A DNA stretch of 64,000 bases, taken from contig NZ_JADFAJ010000003.1 of the NCBI RefSeq assembly GCF_015665295.1, positions 124,001-188,000 on the forward strand. The letters are read 5' to 3'. The number at the start of each line of letters is the position of its first letter. Positions within the stretch are counted from its first letter, which is position 1. The position numbers and the translations under genes are program-made. This stretch comes from Maricaulis sp. (lineage in GTDB: Bacteria > Pseudomonadota > Alphaproteobacteria > Caulobacterales > Maricaulaceae). The notes under the pieces are model-generated. The model did not search any database, was not told where the DNA came from, and saw only the letters and a list, made by a program, of their open reading frames with translations. Below, piece after piece: positions 9,401-17,688 of the stretch.

Positions 9401-9680
9401 GACCATTGAAGCCGGGCGCGGAAACCGTGATGGTGTAAGGACCACCGACGCGAAGGCCGGACTGCACGAAGCTGCCGCTGGCATTCGACGACGCGACAGA
9501 CGCGGTGCCGGACGGCGTATGGATGATCGTGATCGAAGCGTCCGAGATTGGCGAACCGCTTGCGTCGAGAACGACGCCGCGCAGCTGAGACGATGTCTGC
9601 TGTGCGTAGACCGCAGCCGGAGCCGCGGCGAGCAGGGCGATGGCCGCCGTGCCAAGAGAGAGTTTCTTAGTAAAAGACAT
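6432..9680 (-). CDS. Oar-like TonB-dependent outer-membrane receptor
   Basis: A 1082-residue outer-membrane transporter. It starts with a signal peptide (MSFTKKLSLGTAAIALLAA...AVYAQQ), then a carboxypeptidase-like regulatory domain (about residues 30-110, LRGVVLDASGSPISDASITI), then the plug (DVLATIARDPLAFSG, RFNGLSIDGS), then a long barrel ending in the aromatic signal VGLRYEF. The extra N-terminal domain and the length are typical of Oar/CirA-type receptors common in Caulobacterales, which take up large or complex nutrients through TonB-ExbBD. The ATG at 9680 is used: the frame continues upstream to 9719, but the signal peptide begins here with GGGGGA about 9 bases before. Two Cys near the C-terminus (TTCLSAGDCVY) could form a disulfide. 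The ligand is not apparent. Confidence 0.92.
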   Translation of the reverse strand: MSFTKKLSLGTAAIALLAAAPAAVYAQQTSSQLRGVVLDASGSPISDASITIIHTPSGTASVASSNASGSFVQSGLRVGGPYTITVSAPGFNGQALDGMYLQPGPQAALTLTLDSSVETIVITGAAINMFDLNNGVGSNYSARDIANQPAANRDVLATIARDPLAFSGAEGQLTVAGVNPRFNGLSIDGSLQQDDFGLGSNTYATARSPISLDAVESASLAVSDYSVTASGFTGGLVNITTRSGTNEFDGSLYYYRQNEEYFGDEIDGTPVTIAPFDEKEWGVTLGGPIVEDTLFFFVSYDEFESGSGSDFTVADANDDIDLGFYSALNSLVQNELGFDMGGRPDTVSLPVTSERLLGKIDWNINADHRASFTYQSTEEGGSSVSRQNFTTAWYDVPVELTAYTGQLFSDWTPEFSTTLRVNYKEFTRGQICGGGAGAPHLEFRLSQADIAGTALDGLLTAPGEETFVGGCDRFRHANEYNDDRLQILAQGDYTFGDHLITFGAEYEQFNLFNLFVAGSNGRFIYNDVDQILTNTPQIDYVNVPSNVASDGAAAWGYDQMSLFLQDTWQFNADLELGFGIRYERFTQDDRPANDPSILTTYGQSSTENLDGKDLILPRASFRWTPSERTTVTGGFGLFAGGEPNVWISNAFQSPTGFARQNAGTAITSFNIPQALLDSVAASTGNAIDVISPDFEIPSDWKASIRVDHELNLNRFGMNLGDGYNFSAQYLYTAPRDAFIWTNLAQTDLAAALPTGVAPDGRTIYADLDDLGIRNLTELGNADGSDSHVFSVSLAKDYDNGFGFYVSYAYQDVQYVSEGSSSRGISNWRGITAIDRNNPEVRTSAYQISDAFNVALSYERDFVSDLTTRFDIFGQITSGSPYTLTYDVNNGNALFGRAGDGEGPFDNNPLYIPLSGNDPLVVYASGFDQTSFSTFVDAIDASRGSIHEVNSAQSAWNQQWDFRVSQELPGIPGVDRWVGDNNFSFVLDVINFPNLLNSDWGSQTNGPGNGQLGVVRADLVSAADVAANGVDGATALTGDAPRTTCLSAGDCVYRYNSYRDSDTAFQSNGASVYQVRVGLRYEF

Positions 9681-10004
9681 TGAACATGTCCCCCGATAAA
9701 CCGAAAAGCAGGGACACATGTCCCCGTACGAAGCAGGGGCCGTCTACGCCGGGCGGTCGAACTTTCCAAGACACCTTGGCGAAGCTTTTGTGACAGTCGA
9801 CGGCCCGCGCAGCGCACTGTCGGGCGTTCGCGACCGCAGCAAACCGCAACATATGTGTGTGCAGCCGCACAAAACCTCAAAATCCGCCCCTTCGAGACCT
9901 GTCGCCCGCGGCTTTTTTATCCACGCGGCCCTTTACGGCCGGAGTCGAAAAGCGCATAGGCTGCGGCGAAAATGTAACACTTTTGGACAGCCCGACGGAC
10001 CGTC
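9681..10004. other. Divergent intergenic region between the receptor and the glycosyltransferase
   Basis: 324 bases with no convincing gene. It must hold the promoters of both divergent genes. Apart from the paired GGGGACATGT motif near the receptor start I see a T-run at 9912-9917 without a good stem and no clear -35/-10 pair. Short open frames here lack ribosome sites. Confidence 0.6.
9684..9725 (-). repeat. Paired GGGGACATGT sequences in the receptor leader
   Basis: On the minus strand the 10-mer GGGGACATGT occurs twice, at 9716-9725 and 9684-9693. The first is part of the palindrome GGGACA-N2-TGTCCC (9711-9724). The second includes the ribosome-binding G-run of the receptor gene. This could be an operator, a transcript-level element, or chance. 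Confidence 0.5.
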
Positions 10005-11585
10005 ATGACCGAGTCGCCCACCCTGCCTTCGCCGAGTCGATTCTCCTGGATGCCAGCCGCCCTGCTCCTGATCGCCGGCTTTGCGGTCCTGCGAATCCTC
10101 GCCCTCGCCTTCAGCCCGGTCTCGCTTTACCAGGACGAGTCGCAATACTGGGTCTGGTCGCGCGTCTTCGACTGGGGCTATTACTCCAAACCGCCGATGA
10201 TCGCCTGGCTGATCAGCCTCTCGACCTCGCTGTTCGGCGACAGTGATTTCGCGATCCGCCTGCCCGCCCCGCTCCTGCATACCGCAACCGCGACTTTCCT
10301 GATGCTCAGCGCCCGCCAGCTGTGGGATGAGCGGGCCGGTTTCTGGGCGGCTGCGCTGTACCTGACCATGCCGGGTGTCTGGCTGTCCGGGGTCGTGATC
10401 TCAACGGATGCCGTGCTGTTCTGCGCCTGGTCGGGTGGCCTGTTCGCCCTGCTCAAACTGCGCGCGGGCGGCGGCTGGGGCGCGGCGGTCGGACTGGGCG
10501 CTGCGCTCGGTTTCGGCTTCCTGTCAAAATACGCAATGATCTATTTTCTTGCTTCAACCGGTCTCGCCCTGGTTTTCGACCCGGCAATCCGGACGGCCCT
10601 GCTGAGCCTGCGCGGGGGTGCCGCCCTGGCGATTTTCATCGCCATCCTCGCACCCAACCTGGCCTGGAATGCCGCCAATGACTTTGCCACGGTCAGCCAT
10701 ACGGCCGCCAATGCGAACTGGGGTGGCGATCTCTTCCATCCCGTCGAGCTGATCGAATTCCTGCTCGCCCAGCCCGGCGTGTTCGGCCCCGTTACCTTCG
10801 CGGTCCTGCTGACCGTGTTCGGCCTCAGCCTTGGCCGCTTCCTGAGACTTGATCCCGACCAGCGCCTGCTGGTCCTCTACGCCCTGCCGCCGCTCGCTGT
10901 GGTCGCGGTCCAGGCCTTCATCTCACGCGCCCATGCCAATTGGGCTGCCGCGACCTATGTCGCGGGAACCCTGCTGGTCATCGGCTTTCTCTTGCGCGGT
11001 GCAGCATGGCGCCGCTGGGCCCTGTTCGGCTCGATCGGCCTGCACAGCGTGATCGGCCTGTTCGTCGTTGCCCTGGCCGCCAGCCCGGCCCTCGTCGAGG
11101 CGATCGGCGCCGGCGACGCCACCAAGCGGATCCGCGCCTGGGATGTCACCGCCGAAGCGATCACCGAAGCCGCCCAGGGCGATGACTACGCAATGATCGT
11201 GTTCGACGACCGCAACGCCTTTCACCAGATGCAGCGTTACGCGCCGGAACTTGAGGGTCGCATGGCGATGTGGCTGCGCCATGCCGGCCCGACCAATCAT
11301 GCCGAGGACGTCTGGCCGCTGGCCGAAGAGCAGGCGGGCCGGCTGCTGATCGTCTCGAACCGGCCGCGCGAAGTGGCCCGGATCCGCGAGGACTTCAACA
11401 GCTTCGAGCCGGTCGGCACACTCGCCATCCCGCTCGACGGCGGCTATACGCGCGACTTCACGCTGTGGCGGGCCGAAGGCCATCAGCGGGTGGAGCGTGA
11501 CGAGGCCTACGAGACCCGCTGGCATGCCCATGACGAGGCCGACACCACGACCCCGCCGCGCGGCTATAGCGGCGAGGACGAATAG
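10005..11585 (+). CDS. Family 39 (ArnT/PMT-like) membrane glycosyltransferase
   Basis: A 526-residue polytopic inner-membrane protein with a GT-C fold. Family 39 enzymes move a sugar from a polyprenyl-phosphate donor to lipid A, protein or another acceptor on the periplasmic side. The first periplasmic loop carries the acidic motif [11 protein letters not shown] with the catalytic-type Asp-Glu pair, followed by [11 protein letters not shown], the two best-conserved stretches. About ten to twelve hydrophobic helices follow, with a soluble C-terminal part from about residue 380. The ATG at 10005 fits the first transmembrane helix. Its last 22 bases overlap the 3' end of argC in convergent orientation. 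Donor and acceptor are unknown. Confidence 0.87.
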   Translation: MTESPTLPSPSRFSWMPAALLLIAGFAVLRILALAFSPVSLYQDESQYWVWSRVFDWGYYSKPPMIAWLISLSTSLFGDSDFAIRLPAPLLHTATATFLMLSARQLWDERAGFWAAALYLTMPGVWLSGVVISTDAVLFCAWSGGLFALLKLRAGGGWGAAVGLGAALGFGFLSKYAMIYFLASTGLALVFDPAIRTALLSLRGGAALAIFIAILAPNLAWNAANDFATVSHTAANANWGGDLFHPVELIEFLLAQPGVFGPVTFAVLLTVFGLSLGRFLRLDPDQRLLVLYALPPLAVVAVQAFISRAHANWAAATYVAGTLLVIGFLLRGAAWRRWALFGSIGLHSVIGLFVVALAASPALVEAIGAGDATKRIRAWDVTAEAITEAAQGDDYAMIVFDDRNAFHQMQRYAPELEGRMAMWLRHAGPTNHAEDVWPLAEEQAGRLLIVSNRPREVARIREDFNSFEPVGTLAIPLDGGYTRDFTLWRAEGHQRVERDEAYETRWHAHDEADTTTPPRGYSGEDE

Positions 11586-12511
11586 GTCCCTTCCGGCAGC
11601 CCCAATGCGAGGGCCAGATTCTGCATCGCCTGCACCGCGGCTCCCTTGAGCAGATTGTCGAGCGCCGAGACCACGACCAGTTTGCGGCCGCTGTCATCCA
11701 GCGCAAAGCCGCCGATCACGGCGCCCGGCTGAAGGGCCCCGTCACGCACTTCCGGGATGCGATCGATCACGCTGACCAGGGCTTCGCCGGCATAGAAACG
11801 GGTATAGAGCGCCTCGATGTCGGCCCGCGTCCGCGGCATGTCCAGCGTCAGATGCGTGGTCGCGACAATGCCCCGGAAGAAGGCGGCTACATGCGGCGTA
11901 AAGCGGACACCCTCGCCCATGTGGCGGGCCATTTCCCGCTCGTGCAGGTGACCGGACAGCGCATAGGGCATGAGATTATCGGCCAGCGCCTCGGTGTCAT
12001 TCTTGCGCGACGGCGTGGTGCCGGCCCCGGAATAGCCCGACACACCAAAGACATGGGCGTCGCCGGCCAGATGGCCGCGCAAGGGCGCGATGGCCAGCTG
12101 TCCGGCGGTCGCATAGCATCCCGGGTTGGCGATGCGCAGGGCTCCGGCGAGGCGGTCGCGGCCGAGGATTTCCGGCAGGCCATAAGTCCAGGCATCGTCG
12201 AAGCGATAGTCGGCCGACAGATCGACGATCACCGTCTGCGGTTTGATCGCCGCCACGAAGGGCGCCGCAGCGCCATTGGGCAGAGCGAGGATGACCGCCT
12301 CGACATCGCCGGCGCCGACGGCCTCCGGGTCGAGCGCTTCAAAGCGCAGATCGGTCACGAGTTCCGGCGCCATGTCCGAGACGCGTTGCCCCGCCAGTTC
12401 GCGTGAGCTGGCAAAGGCAAGCTCGAGATCATCGCGCGCGCCAATCAGGCGCAGGAGTTCCCGCCCGGTATGGCCGCGCGCGCCGACCAGGCCGACCCGC
12501 CGGGCGCTCAT
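11564..12511 (-). CDS. argC: N-acetyl-gamma-glutamyl-phosphate reductase
   Basis: NADPH-dependent reduction of N-acetyl-glutamyl phosphate to the semialdehyde, third step of arginine synthesis, in the cytoplasm. The 315-residue protein starts with a Rossmann motif ([18 protein letters not shown]) and carries the active-site Cys in IANPGCYAT and the VSGYSGAG motif. The ATG at 12511 overlaps the argB stop by 4 bases (ATGA), indicating translational coupling; the open frame upstream of it is only the end of argB read in another frame. It is the last gene of argF'-argB-argC and overlaps the glycosyltransferase gene at its 3' end. Confidence 0.95.
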   Translation of the reverse strand: MSARRVGLVGARGHTGRELLRLIGARDDLELAFASSRELAGQRVSDMAPELVTDLRFEALDPEAVGAGDVEAVILALPNGAAAPFVAAIKPQTVIVDLSADYRFDDAWTYGLPEILGRDRLAGALRIANPGCYATAGQLAIAPLRGHLAGDAHVFGVSGYSGAGTTPSRKNDTEALADNLMPYALSGHLHEREMARHMGEGVRFTPHVAAFFRGIVATTHLTLDMPRTRADIEALYTRFYAGEALVSVIDRIPEVRDGALQPGAVIGGFALDDSGRKLVVVSALDNLLKGAAVQAMQNLALALGLPEGTYSSSPL

Positions 12512-13833
12512 TGCGGCGCCTTGAGGGTTGGCGGCAGGGCAAAGGCCTTCTCGACCACACCGGTTATCGAGGCCGGATCCATGTCGCCGCGCCAGAACAC
12601 GGTCCACTCATCGCGCCGGATCGCGCCGTCGCATTCCTCGAAATAGAAGCCATTGACCGGATTGCTGGTGCGCGAACGCCAGATCAGCTCCGGCGCATAA
12701 TCCACCAGCCGGTGCCAGACCGTGCGTCCCAGACCTTCACCGCGCGCCTCGTCGAGCACGGCGAACTTGTCGAGATAGGCATAGCCATCGAGCCGCGTGG
12801 TGATGGCTGCCGCCCGATAGCTTTCGGTGACGAAGGCACGATCAATCTCGAGCCCGTCCCAATAGCCGGCGACGGTCGGGCGGCCGAACGCGGCCCGCAC
12901 CAGCGAGTCGAGCCGGTCGAGATCGAGCTCGGCCTTGCTGTCAGCTGACATGATGCGTTCGCCACGCCGGATCAGGGTCCCGGCGCCGGCATGGGTGAAA
13001 AGCTCTCGGGCCAGCTCGGCCGGGCGCGTGATCGAGACCGAGGAGGACAGCGGCAGGTCGTCGAGCAGGCGCTTGATCTCTTCCAGCTTGAGCCGCATCC
13101 CGCCATTCACCCAGTCGGCCTTCATCAGGTCGGCGAAATCGGTGGCCAGGTTGATCGAGGACAGGATGTCGCCATCCGCGTCCAGCAAGCCGCCGGTCCC
13201 GGTCAGGAAGACAACCTTGTAGGGCTGCAGCGCATGCACCAGCGCGCGCACGGCGACATCGGCATTGATATTGACCAGCTTGCCGTCCGCCGTCTCGCCC
13301 AGGCAGGCGAGGATCGCTGCCTGACCGGCGCGGGCGGCCGACCCGACCAGATCGAGATGGATGCGACTGGGTTCACCGACCCGGCCCAGGCGGGCCTCGT
13401 CGACAATATCCGCCTCGAACACACCGCGCGGCACGGCGGCGGCACGGCCGCCGGCATCGCGGATCGCATCGACCAGGGTCAGGTTGGCCTGGGTCAGCGT
13501 ATCGCGGATGATCGGAATGGCCTCATCGCGGGTCACACGCAAGCCGTCGACGCGCTCGGTCGGGATATTGGCCGCCGCGAGCGCCGCATCGAGCTGCGGG
13601 CCGCCACCATGCACCACGACAGGCGTCAGCCCGACCGTCTGCAGGAAGGCGAGCGCCGCCGCGAGGCCTTCCAGATCGTCCTGGATGACGGCGCCACCAA
13701 CCTTGATGACGGCAAAGCGTTCCTGGTCGATGCCGGAGAAGCGATGGAGATATTCGCGGATCTCCTTGCCGTCGCGCATGTGCGACAACAATTGGACGAT
13801 CGTCTGCCGGACGCCCGGCCCGTTCGTGCTCAT
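12508..13833 (-). CDS. argB: Bifunctional N-acetylglutamate synthase/kinase (NAGS/K)
   Basis: One 441-residue polypeptide for the first two steps of arginine synthesis. Residues about 1-285 are an amino-acid kinase domain ([35 protein letters not shown]). Residues about 295-441 are a GNAT-type acetyltransferase domain ([37 protein letters not shown]), as in vertebrate NAGS and the bifunctional enzymes of Xanthomonas and Maricaulis. The N-terminal extension ([29 protein letters not shown]) is also typical of that group, so no separate argA or argJ is required by this gene set. Both ends show ATGA overlaps, with argF' upstream and argC downstream. In this family arginine is an allosteric inhibitor; whether that holds here is inferred. 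Confidence 0.95.
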   Translation of the reverse strand: MSTNGPGVRQTIVQLLSHMRDGKEIREYLHRFSGIDQERFAVIKVGGAVIQDDLEGLAAALAFLQTVGLTPVVVHGGGPQLDAALAAANIPTERVDGLRVTRDEAIPIIRDTLTQANLTLVDAIRDAGGRAAAVPRGVFEADIVDEARLGRVGEPSRIHLDLVGSAARAGQAAILACLGETADGKLVNINADVAVRALVHALQPYKVVFLTGTGGLLDADGDILSSINLATDFADLMKADWVNGGMRLKLEEIKRLLDDLPLSSSVSITRPAELARELFTHAGAGTLIRRGERIMSADSKAELDLDRLDSLVRAAFGRPTVAGYWDGLEIDRAFVTESYRAAAITTRLDGYAYLDKFAVLDEARGEGLGRTVWHRLVDYAPELIWRSRTSNPVNGFYFEECDGAIRRDEWTVFWRGDMDPASITGVVEKAFALPPTLKAPQ

Positions 13834-14843
13834 TCCACCCCTCCGGCCTGCTTGGCGAGGGCTTCCATCACCGCCATCTGCACCGGCAGGCGATTGGCCG
13901 CCTCCTCGATACCCATGAAGGCCGGGCTGTCGACCACTTCATCGGCGATCTTCACATTGCGCCGCATCGGCAGGCAGTGGCTGACGGCGGCATTGTTGGT
14001 CAGTGCCATCTTCTCCGGCGTGATCATGAAGTCGGCGCCCTTGGCGCGGAAGGGCGCTTCGGCGCCCCAATTGCCATAGAAGGGCAGCGCCCCCCAGCTC
14101 TTGGCATAGACAATGTCGGCGCCGTCATAGGCAGCCTCGACATCAGTGGTGAGGCTCACCGAGCCGCCGCCCTCGGCGGTGAATTGCTCGGCCGCCGACA
14201 TGTAGCGCTCGTCCAGGCGATAGACCTCGTCCGGCACCAGGATGCGGACATTGGCGCCGAATTTGGAGGCAATCAGGAGCGAGGAATTGGCCACCGCCGT
14301 ATTGAGCGGCTTGGGATGCGGCACCCAGGTCAAAAGATAAGTCTTGCCGGCGATCGGGCCCATGCGCTCCTGCAGGGCCAGCATGTGGGCCAGTTCCTGA
14401 CAGGGATGGACAATCGTCTCCATATTGATGACCGGCACCGTCGCATGCCTGGCGAAGGCCTCGATCATCGGATCCTCGCGCTCGGACTGCCAATCCTTGA
14501 ATTGCGGGAAGCAGCGGATGGCGATCAGGTCGACATAGGTGGACAGGACGCGCGCGGCCTCGCGCACATGCTCTTCCTCATCGCCATCCATGACGGCGCC
14601 GTCGCCGAATTCCAGCGGCCAGGTCGCGCCCTTGGCGTCGAGCACGATGGCATGCCCACCGAGACGATGGGTGCCGATATCGAAGGAGGAGCGGGTGCGC
14701 AGCGACGGATTGAAGAAAACAAGGGCGACCGACTTGCCTTCGAGCGATCGGCTGACCACACCGGACTTGAAGGCACTGGCTCGGTCGAGCAGACCCTGAA
14801 GTTCGTCACGGGTCCAATCGGCGGTCGAAAGAAAATGGCGCAT
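13830..14843 (-). CDS. argF': N-acetylornithine carbamoyltransferase
   Basis: Transfers carbamoyl from carbamoyl phosphate to N-acetyl-L-ornithine, replacing the usual ornithine carbamoyltransferase. The 337-residue protein has the carbamoyl-phosphate motif FFNPSLRTRSSF and the HCLPMRRNVK motif; ordinary ornithine enzymes usually read HCLPAxRG here. The stretch VMDGDEEEHVREAARVL carries acidic residues where acetylornithine enzymes have the Glu distinguishing acetyl from succinyl substrates (a family fact from the Xanthomonas/Bacteroides comparison). The ATG at 14843 begins the family N-terminus (MRHFLSTADW) and has AAGAGA upstream; the ATG at 14873 has no ribosome site. First gene of the arginine operon. 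The pathway would then need an acetylcitrulline deacetylase, not seen in the window. Confidence 0.92.
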   Translation of the reverse strand: MRHFLSTADWTRDELQGLLDRASAFKSGVVSRSLEGKSVALVFFNPSLRTRSSFDIGTHRLGGHAIVLDAKGATWPLEFGDGAVMDGDEEEHVREAARVLSTYVDLIAIRCFPQFKDWQSEREDPMIEAFARHATVPVINMETIVHPCQELAHMLALQERMGPIAGKTYLLTWVPHPKPLNTAVANSSLLIASKFGANVRILVPDEVYRLDERYMSAAEQFTAEGGGSVSLTTDVEAAYDGADIVYAKSWGALPFYGNWGAEAPFRAKGADFMITPEKMALTNNAAVSHCLPMRRNVKIADEVVDSPAFMGIEEAANRLPVQMAVMEALAKQAGGVE

Positions 14844-14883
14844 CTCAAGGTCTCTTCGGAGGCTGACGGGCATGAAATTGCAA

Positions 14884-14907
14884 ACACCCGGCCCATGGGC
14901 CGGGTGT
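14884..14907 (-). terminator. Perfect 24-bp palindrome, likely terminator of the small lipoprotein gene
   Basis: A perfectly self-complementary 24-base sequence lies between the lipoprotein stop and argF'. On the minus strand it is followed by TTTGCAATTT, a weak T tract. It most likely ends the lipoprotein transcript, but it also sits 41 bases before the argF' start and could act in that gene's leader. Confidence 0.6.
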
Positions 14908-14963
14908 CATTGCGTCTCATATGCCCGAACTTGCAACGATGCAAAAGAGCCTTCGCATCAGGC

Positions 14964-15188
14964 TCAGTTCGTCTCGTCGGCCTCATCGACCGGAACATTC
15001 TCGCAAACCCGCTCGCGACGATTCGTGCCCAGCACCGGCTCGGTCGTGCACACGCGGCGCATGCCATCCGGCGCCTGCGTTTCACGGAAACGCTCTCGCG
15101 GAGACTGGCCTTCCCCGTCAGTCCCTTCGTAGGACGCGCATCCCGTTGCCATCACAGCTAGCAGGCAAATCAAACCGAGACGCTTCAT
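14964..15188 (-). CDS. Small lipoprotein of unknown function
   Basis: A 74-residue predicted lipoprotein: signal MKRLGLICLLAVMATGC with the acylation Cys in VMATGC, then a short polar body. The body contains RRVCTTEPVLGTNRRERVC, two Cys about 18 residues apart, resembling small sphingomonad/caulobacter proteins with a C..(17-18)..C signature that I cannot name. The ATG at 15188 is used rather than further-upstream starts because it starts the signal peptide. It is a single-gene unit ending in the palindrome at 14884-14907. Confidence 0.7.
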   Translation of the reverse strand: MKRLGLICLLAVMATGCASYEGTDGEGQSPRERFRETQAPDGMRRVCTTEPVLGTNRRERVCENVPVDEADETN

Positions 15189-15403
15189 GTGGAATACCCC
15201 TGACTGACCACCCATGCGGCCGCCTTCGGCGACCCATGGCAAAACAGCGCGGAACCGTTAAGCTTTGCTCACCCCTGCCAAGCCAGCCCGCTGATTATTA
15301 CGGTTTTGTAATTAATCGGAGGCGGCAATCCCCGCTGGCCGGATATGGCCTTTGACGCAATCATGTGGAACAAGCCGCTCATCGTGAAAACCGGGGATCA
15401 TCC

Positions 15404-16183
15404 ATGTCCGTTCTCGCCGTCATTCCCGCCCGTTACGGCTCCACCCGTTTTCCCGGCAAGCCCCTGGCCAGGATTGCCGGGCAGCTGATGATCCAGCGGG
15501 TCTGGCGCATCGCCGCCGCCGCCGAGGGTGTCGACCGGGTCGTGGTGGCCACCGATGACGCGCGGATCATGGACGCCGTGACCGCCGCCGGCGGCGAAGC
15601 GGTGATGACGGATCCGGCCTGCCGCAATGGAACCGAGCGCGCGCTCGACGCGGTGCGCCGGCTCGAGAGCGATGCCGGGATCATCATCAACGTCCAGGGC
15701 GATGCGCCGCTCATCCCGCCCTGGGTGATCGGAGGCGTGGCCGAAACCTTGCGTGCCGACCCGTCCCTGCAAATGGCAACGCCCGCCATTGCCCTGCCGG
15801 CGGAGACAGAGGCCCGCATGCGCACCGACAAGGCGAATGGCTCGGCCTCGGGCACGACCGTTGTCTTCAACAAGGCCATGGATGCGATGTATTTCTCGAA
15901 GAATGTCATTCCCTTCCGCCGCAAGCCGGGCGAAGGCGCGCCGACCTACCAGCATATCGGCCTGTACGGCTATCGCCGTGACACGCTGGAGCAACTGGTG
16001 GCCCTGGAGCCGACACCCTTCGAACTGACCGAAAGCCTGGAGCAATTGCGGGCGCTGGAGAACGGCATCCCGATCCGCGTGGTGCTGACCGATTATCGCG
16101 GCCGCTCGGCCTGGTCGGTGGACTCGCCGGAGGACGCCGTGCGCGTCGAGAACATCATCGCACGTGAAGGCGAGCTGGTCTGA
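15404..16183 (+). CDS. kdsB: 3-deoxy-manno-octulosonate cytidylyltransferase (CMP-KDO synthetase)
   Basis: Activates KDO with CTP to CMP-KDO for the inner core of lipopolysaccharide; cytoplasmic. The 259-residue product opens with VIPARYGSTRFPGKPL, the diagnostic nucleotide-binding motif, and contains VVVATDDARI, NVQGDAPLI and the KNVIPFRR and YQHIGLYGYRR stretches of KdsB. The ATG at 15404 has GGGGA 7-8 bases upstream; the upstream part of the open frame is non-family. Its TGA overlaps the ATG of the following phosphatase gene by one base (TGATG), so the two are co-translated. An imperfect AT-rich inverted repeat (15293-15317) lies in the upstream region. Confidence 0.95.
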   Translation: MSVLAVIPARYGSTRFPGKPLARIAGQLMIQRVWRIAAAAEGVDRVVVATDDARIMDAVTAAGGEAVMTDPACRNGTERALDAVRRLESDAGIIINVQGDAPLIPPWVIGGVAETLRADPSLQMATPAIALPAETEARMRTDKANGSASGTTVVFNKAMDAMYFSKNVIPFRRKPGEGAPTYQHIGLYGYRRDTLEQLVALEPTPFELTESLEQLRALENGIPIRVVLTDYRGRSAWSVDSPEDAVRVENIIAREGELV

Positions 16184-16815
16184 TGGGCCGCGTCCTGCTG
16201 GCCCGCCACGGCAATACATTCGGCCCGGGCGACACCCCGGTCTGGGTGGGCGCAAAGGAAGACCTGCCCCTCGTCGAAAGCGGCGAAGCGCAGGCCCGCG
16301 CGCTGGGCGAGGCGCTCGCCGAAAAGGGTTTGACGCCGGCGCGCCTCATCTGCGGCCCGCTCAAGCGTACCCGCCGCGCCGCGGAGATTGTTGCCGAACT
16401 GACCGGTTTTGCCGGACCGGTCGAGATCGATACGCGCCTGACCGAGATCGACTACGGATCCTGGGGCGGCAAGACCAATGACGAGATCGTCGCCGAATTC
16501 GGCCAGGACACACTGGACTGCTGGGACAAGCGCCATACCCGCCCGGACGGTGTCGACTGGTCGCCCCCGGACGACGAGCTCAAGGCCAATGCGCTCGCCG
16601 CCCTCGCTGACGCCGCGAAGACGGACGGCCTCGCCGTGGTCATCACCTCGAACGGCATTCTGCGCTACATGCACGCCGCGCTCGCCGGTGAGGACGCGAA
16701 TGCCAAGGTCAGGACCGGGCATGTCTGCGGTGCCCGCTTTGATGACGGGACCGGCACGCGCATCTGCTGGAATGAAGCGCCGAACGCGTCGGTGATAGGC
16801 CGCTATTTCAGCTGA
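16183..16815 (+). CDS. Histidine phosphatase superfamily protein (phosphoglycerate mutase-like)
   Basis: A 210-residue cytoplasmic phosphatase/mutase-fold enzyme. The catalytic RHG is at residues 8-10 (LLARHGNTFG), the second-half motif is CGPLKRTRRAAEIV, the acidic motif is TEIDYGSWGG, and the second-His region is altered: the usual 'VSHG' reads VVITSNGILRYMHAAL, with Ser-Asn in place of Ser-His. That departure may lower or change activity. Translationally coupled to kdsB through TGATG. A role in nucleotide-sugar or LPS metabolism is suggested only by that context. Its stop directly abuts the convergent hydrolase gene. Confidence 0.85.
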   Translation: MGRVLLARHGNTFGPGDTPVWVGAKEDLPLVESGEAQARALGEALAEKGLTPARLICGPLKRTRRAAEIVAELTGFAGPVEIDTRLTEIDYGSWGGKTNDEIVAEFGQDTLDCWDKRHTRPDGVDWSPPDDELKANALAALADAAKTDGLAVVITSNGILRYMHAALAGEDANAKVRTGHVCGARFDDGTGTRICWNEAPNASVIGRYFS

Positions 16816-17688
16816 TCAGTCGCAATCAGCGAGGAGCGCCTTGATCGCGGCCCAGGCTTCCGGCTCGGTCATGAAGGGCGCGTGCCCGACATCGGGCACT
16901 TCCACCATGCGCAGGTCCGGTTTCTGACGCTTCATCTCGGCGACGGTCTGCGGGGTCAGCAGGTCGGAAATCCCGCCGCGCACCACCAGGGTGGGGATGT
17001 CGGCAAAGGGTGTCCAGAACGCCCACAGGTCAGGCAGCGGTGCATCGCCATCCATCTGCTCGACCAGGGCGCCGTCATAGGCCAGCGCGATCATGCCGTC
17101 CTCGCGCTCGACCCAGGTCTTGCGCGCGAAATCCTCCCAGAAGGCCGCATCATCGGCCCGTTTCGGGAAGGCGGCGAGATTGGACTGGCGGGTGCGGGCA
17201 GCTGCCTCTTCCCAGCTCTCCACCGGGTCCCGGCTGGCGACATTCGACTTGATGCGGTCGAGCCCGGCCTGGGCGATCTCCGGGCCGATATCATTGATCA
17301 CCGCGGCGGCAATCCGCTCGGGCTGGAGGCCGGCGATGATGAAGGTCATCAGCCCGCCCATCGAGGTGCCGACAAAGACCGCGCGCGGCAGGTCGATCGA
17401 GGCCATCAGGGCCAGTACATCACCGGCATAGGTCGGCGGCTGGTATCGCTCGGCCACCGGGTCAGGATCGGACTGGCCGCGACCCCGCGCCGAAATGACG
17501 ATCACCCGCCGCCCGGTTGCCGCGATCATCGGGGCGAGGTCCTCGAAATCGCGGACATTGCGGGTCAGCCCGTGCAGGCAGATCACCGGCAGGCCGGTTG
17601 TCTCGCCGACGGCTGGATAGTCGCGCCAGTGAATGCGCGGACCATCCGCCGTGGTGAAGTGGTGATCGGTAAAGGTCGGTTCAGCCAT
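16816..17688 (-). CDS. Alpha/beta-fold hydrolase
   Basis: A 290-residue cytoplasmic hydrolase. The oxyanion motif is CLHGLTRNVRDFE, the nucleophile elbow GTSMGG, the acid residue lies in VVRGGISDLLTP and the catalytic His in VPDVGHAPFM. The overall form resembles esterase/haloperoxidase-like hydrolases; no specific substrate can be assigned. Its ATG overlaps the TGA of the MFS transporter (ATGA), so the two form an operon and the enzyme may process the transported compound. No signal peptide is visible. Confidence 0.85.
   Translation of the reverse strand: MAEPTFTDHHFTTADGPRIHWRDYPAVGETTGLPVICLHGLTRNVRDFEDLAPMIAATGRRVIVISARGRGQSDPDPVAERYQPPTYAGDVLALMASIDLPRAVFVGTSMGGLMTFIIAGLQPERIAAAVINDIGPEIAQAGLDRIKSNVASRDPVESWEEAAARTRQSNLAAFPKRADDAAFWEDFARKTWVEREDGMIALAYDGALVEQMDGDAPLPDLWAFWTPFADIPTLVVRGGISDLLTPQTVAEMKRQKPDLRMVEVPDVGHAPFMTEPEAWAAIKALLADCD

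Noticed and set aside
6786-9683. 965-codon open frame antisense to the TonB-dependent receptor
   Set aside because: It is the mirror of a high-GC3 gene; the product is a low-complexity Arg/Val/Asp-rich string with no signal peptide or domain, while the minus strand encodes a full receptor with terminator.
14844-14873. Earlier ATG (14873) for the acetylornithine carbamoyltransferase
   Set aside because: No ribosome site precedes it and the family N-terminus begins at MRHFLST (14843).
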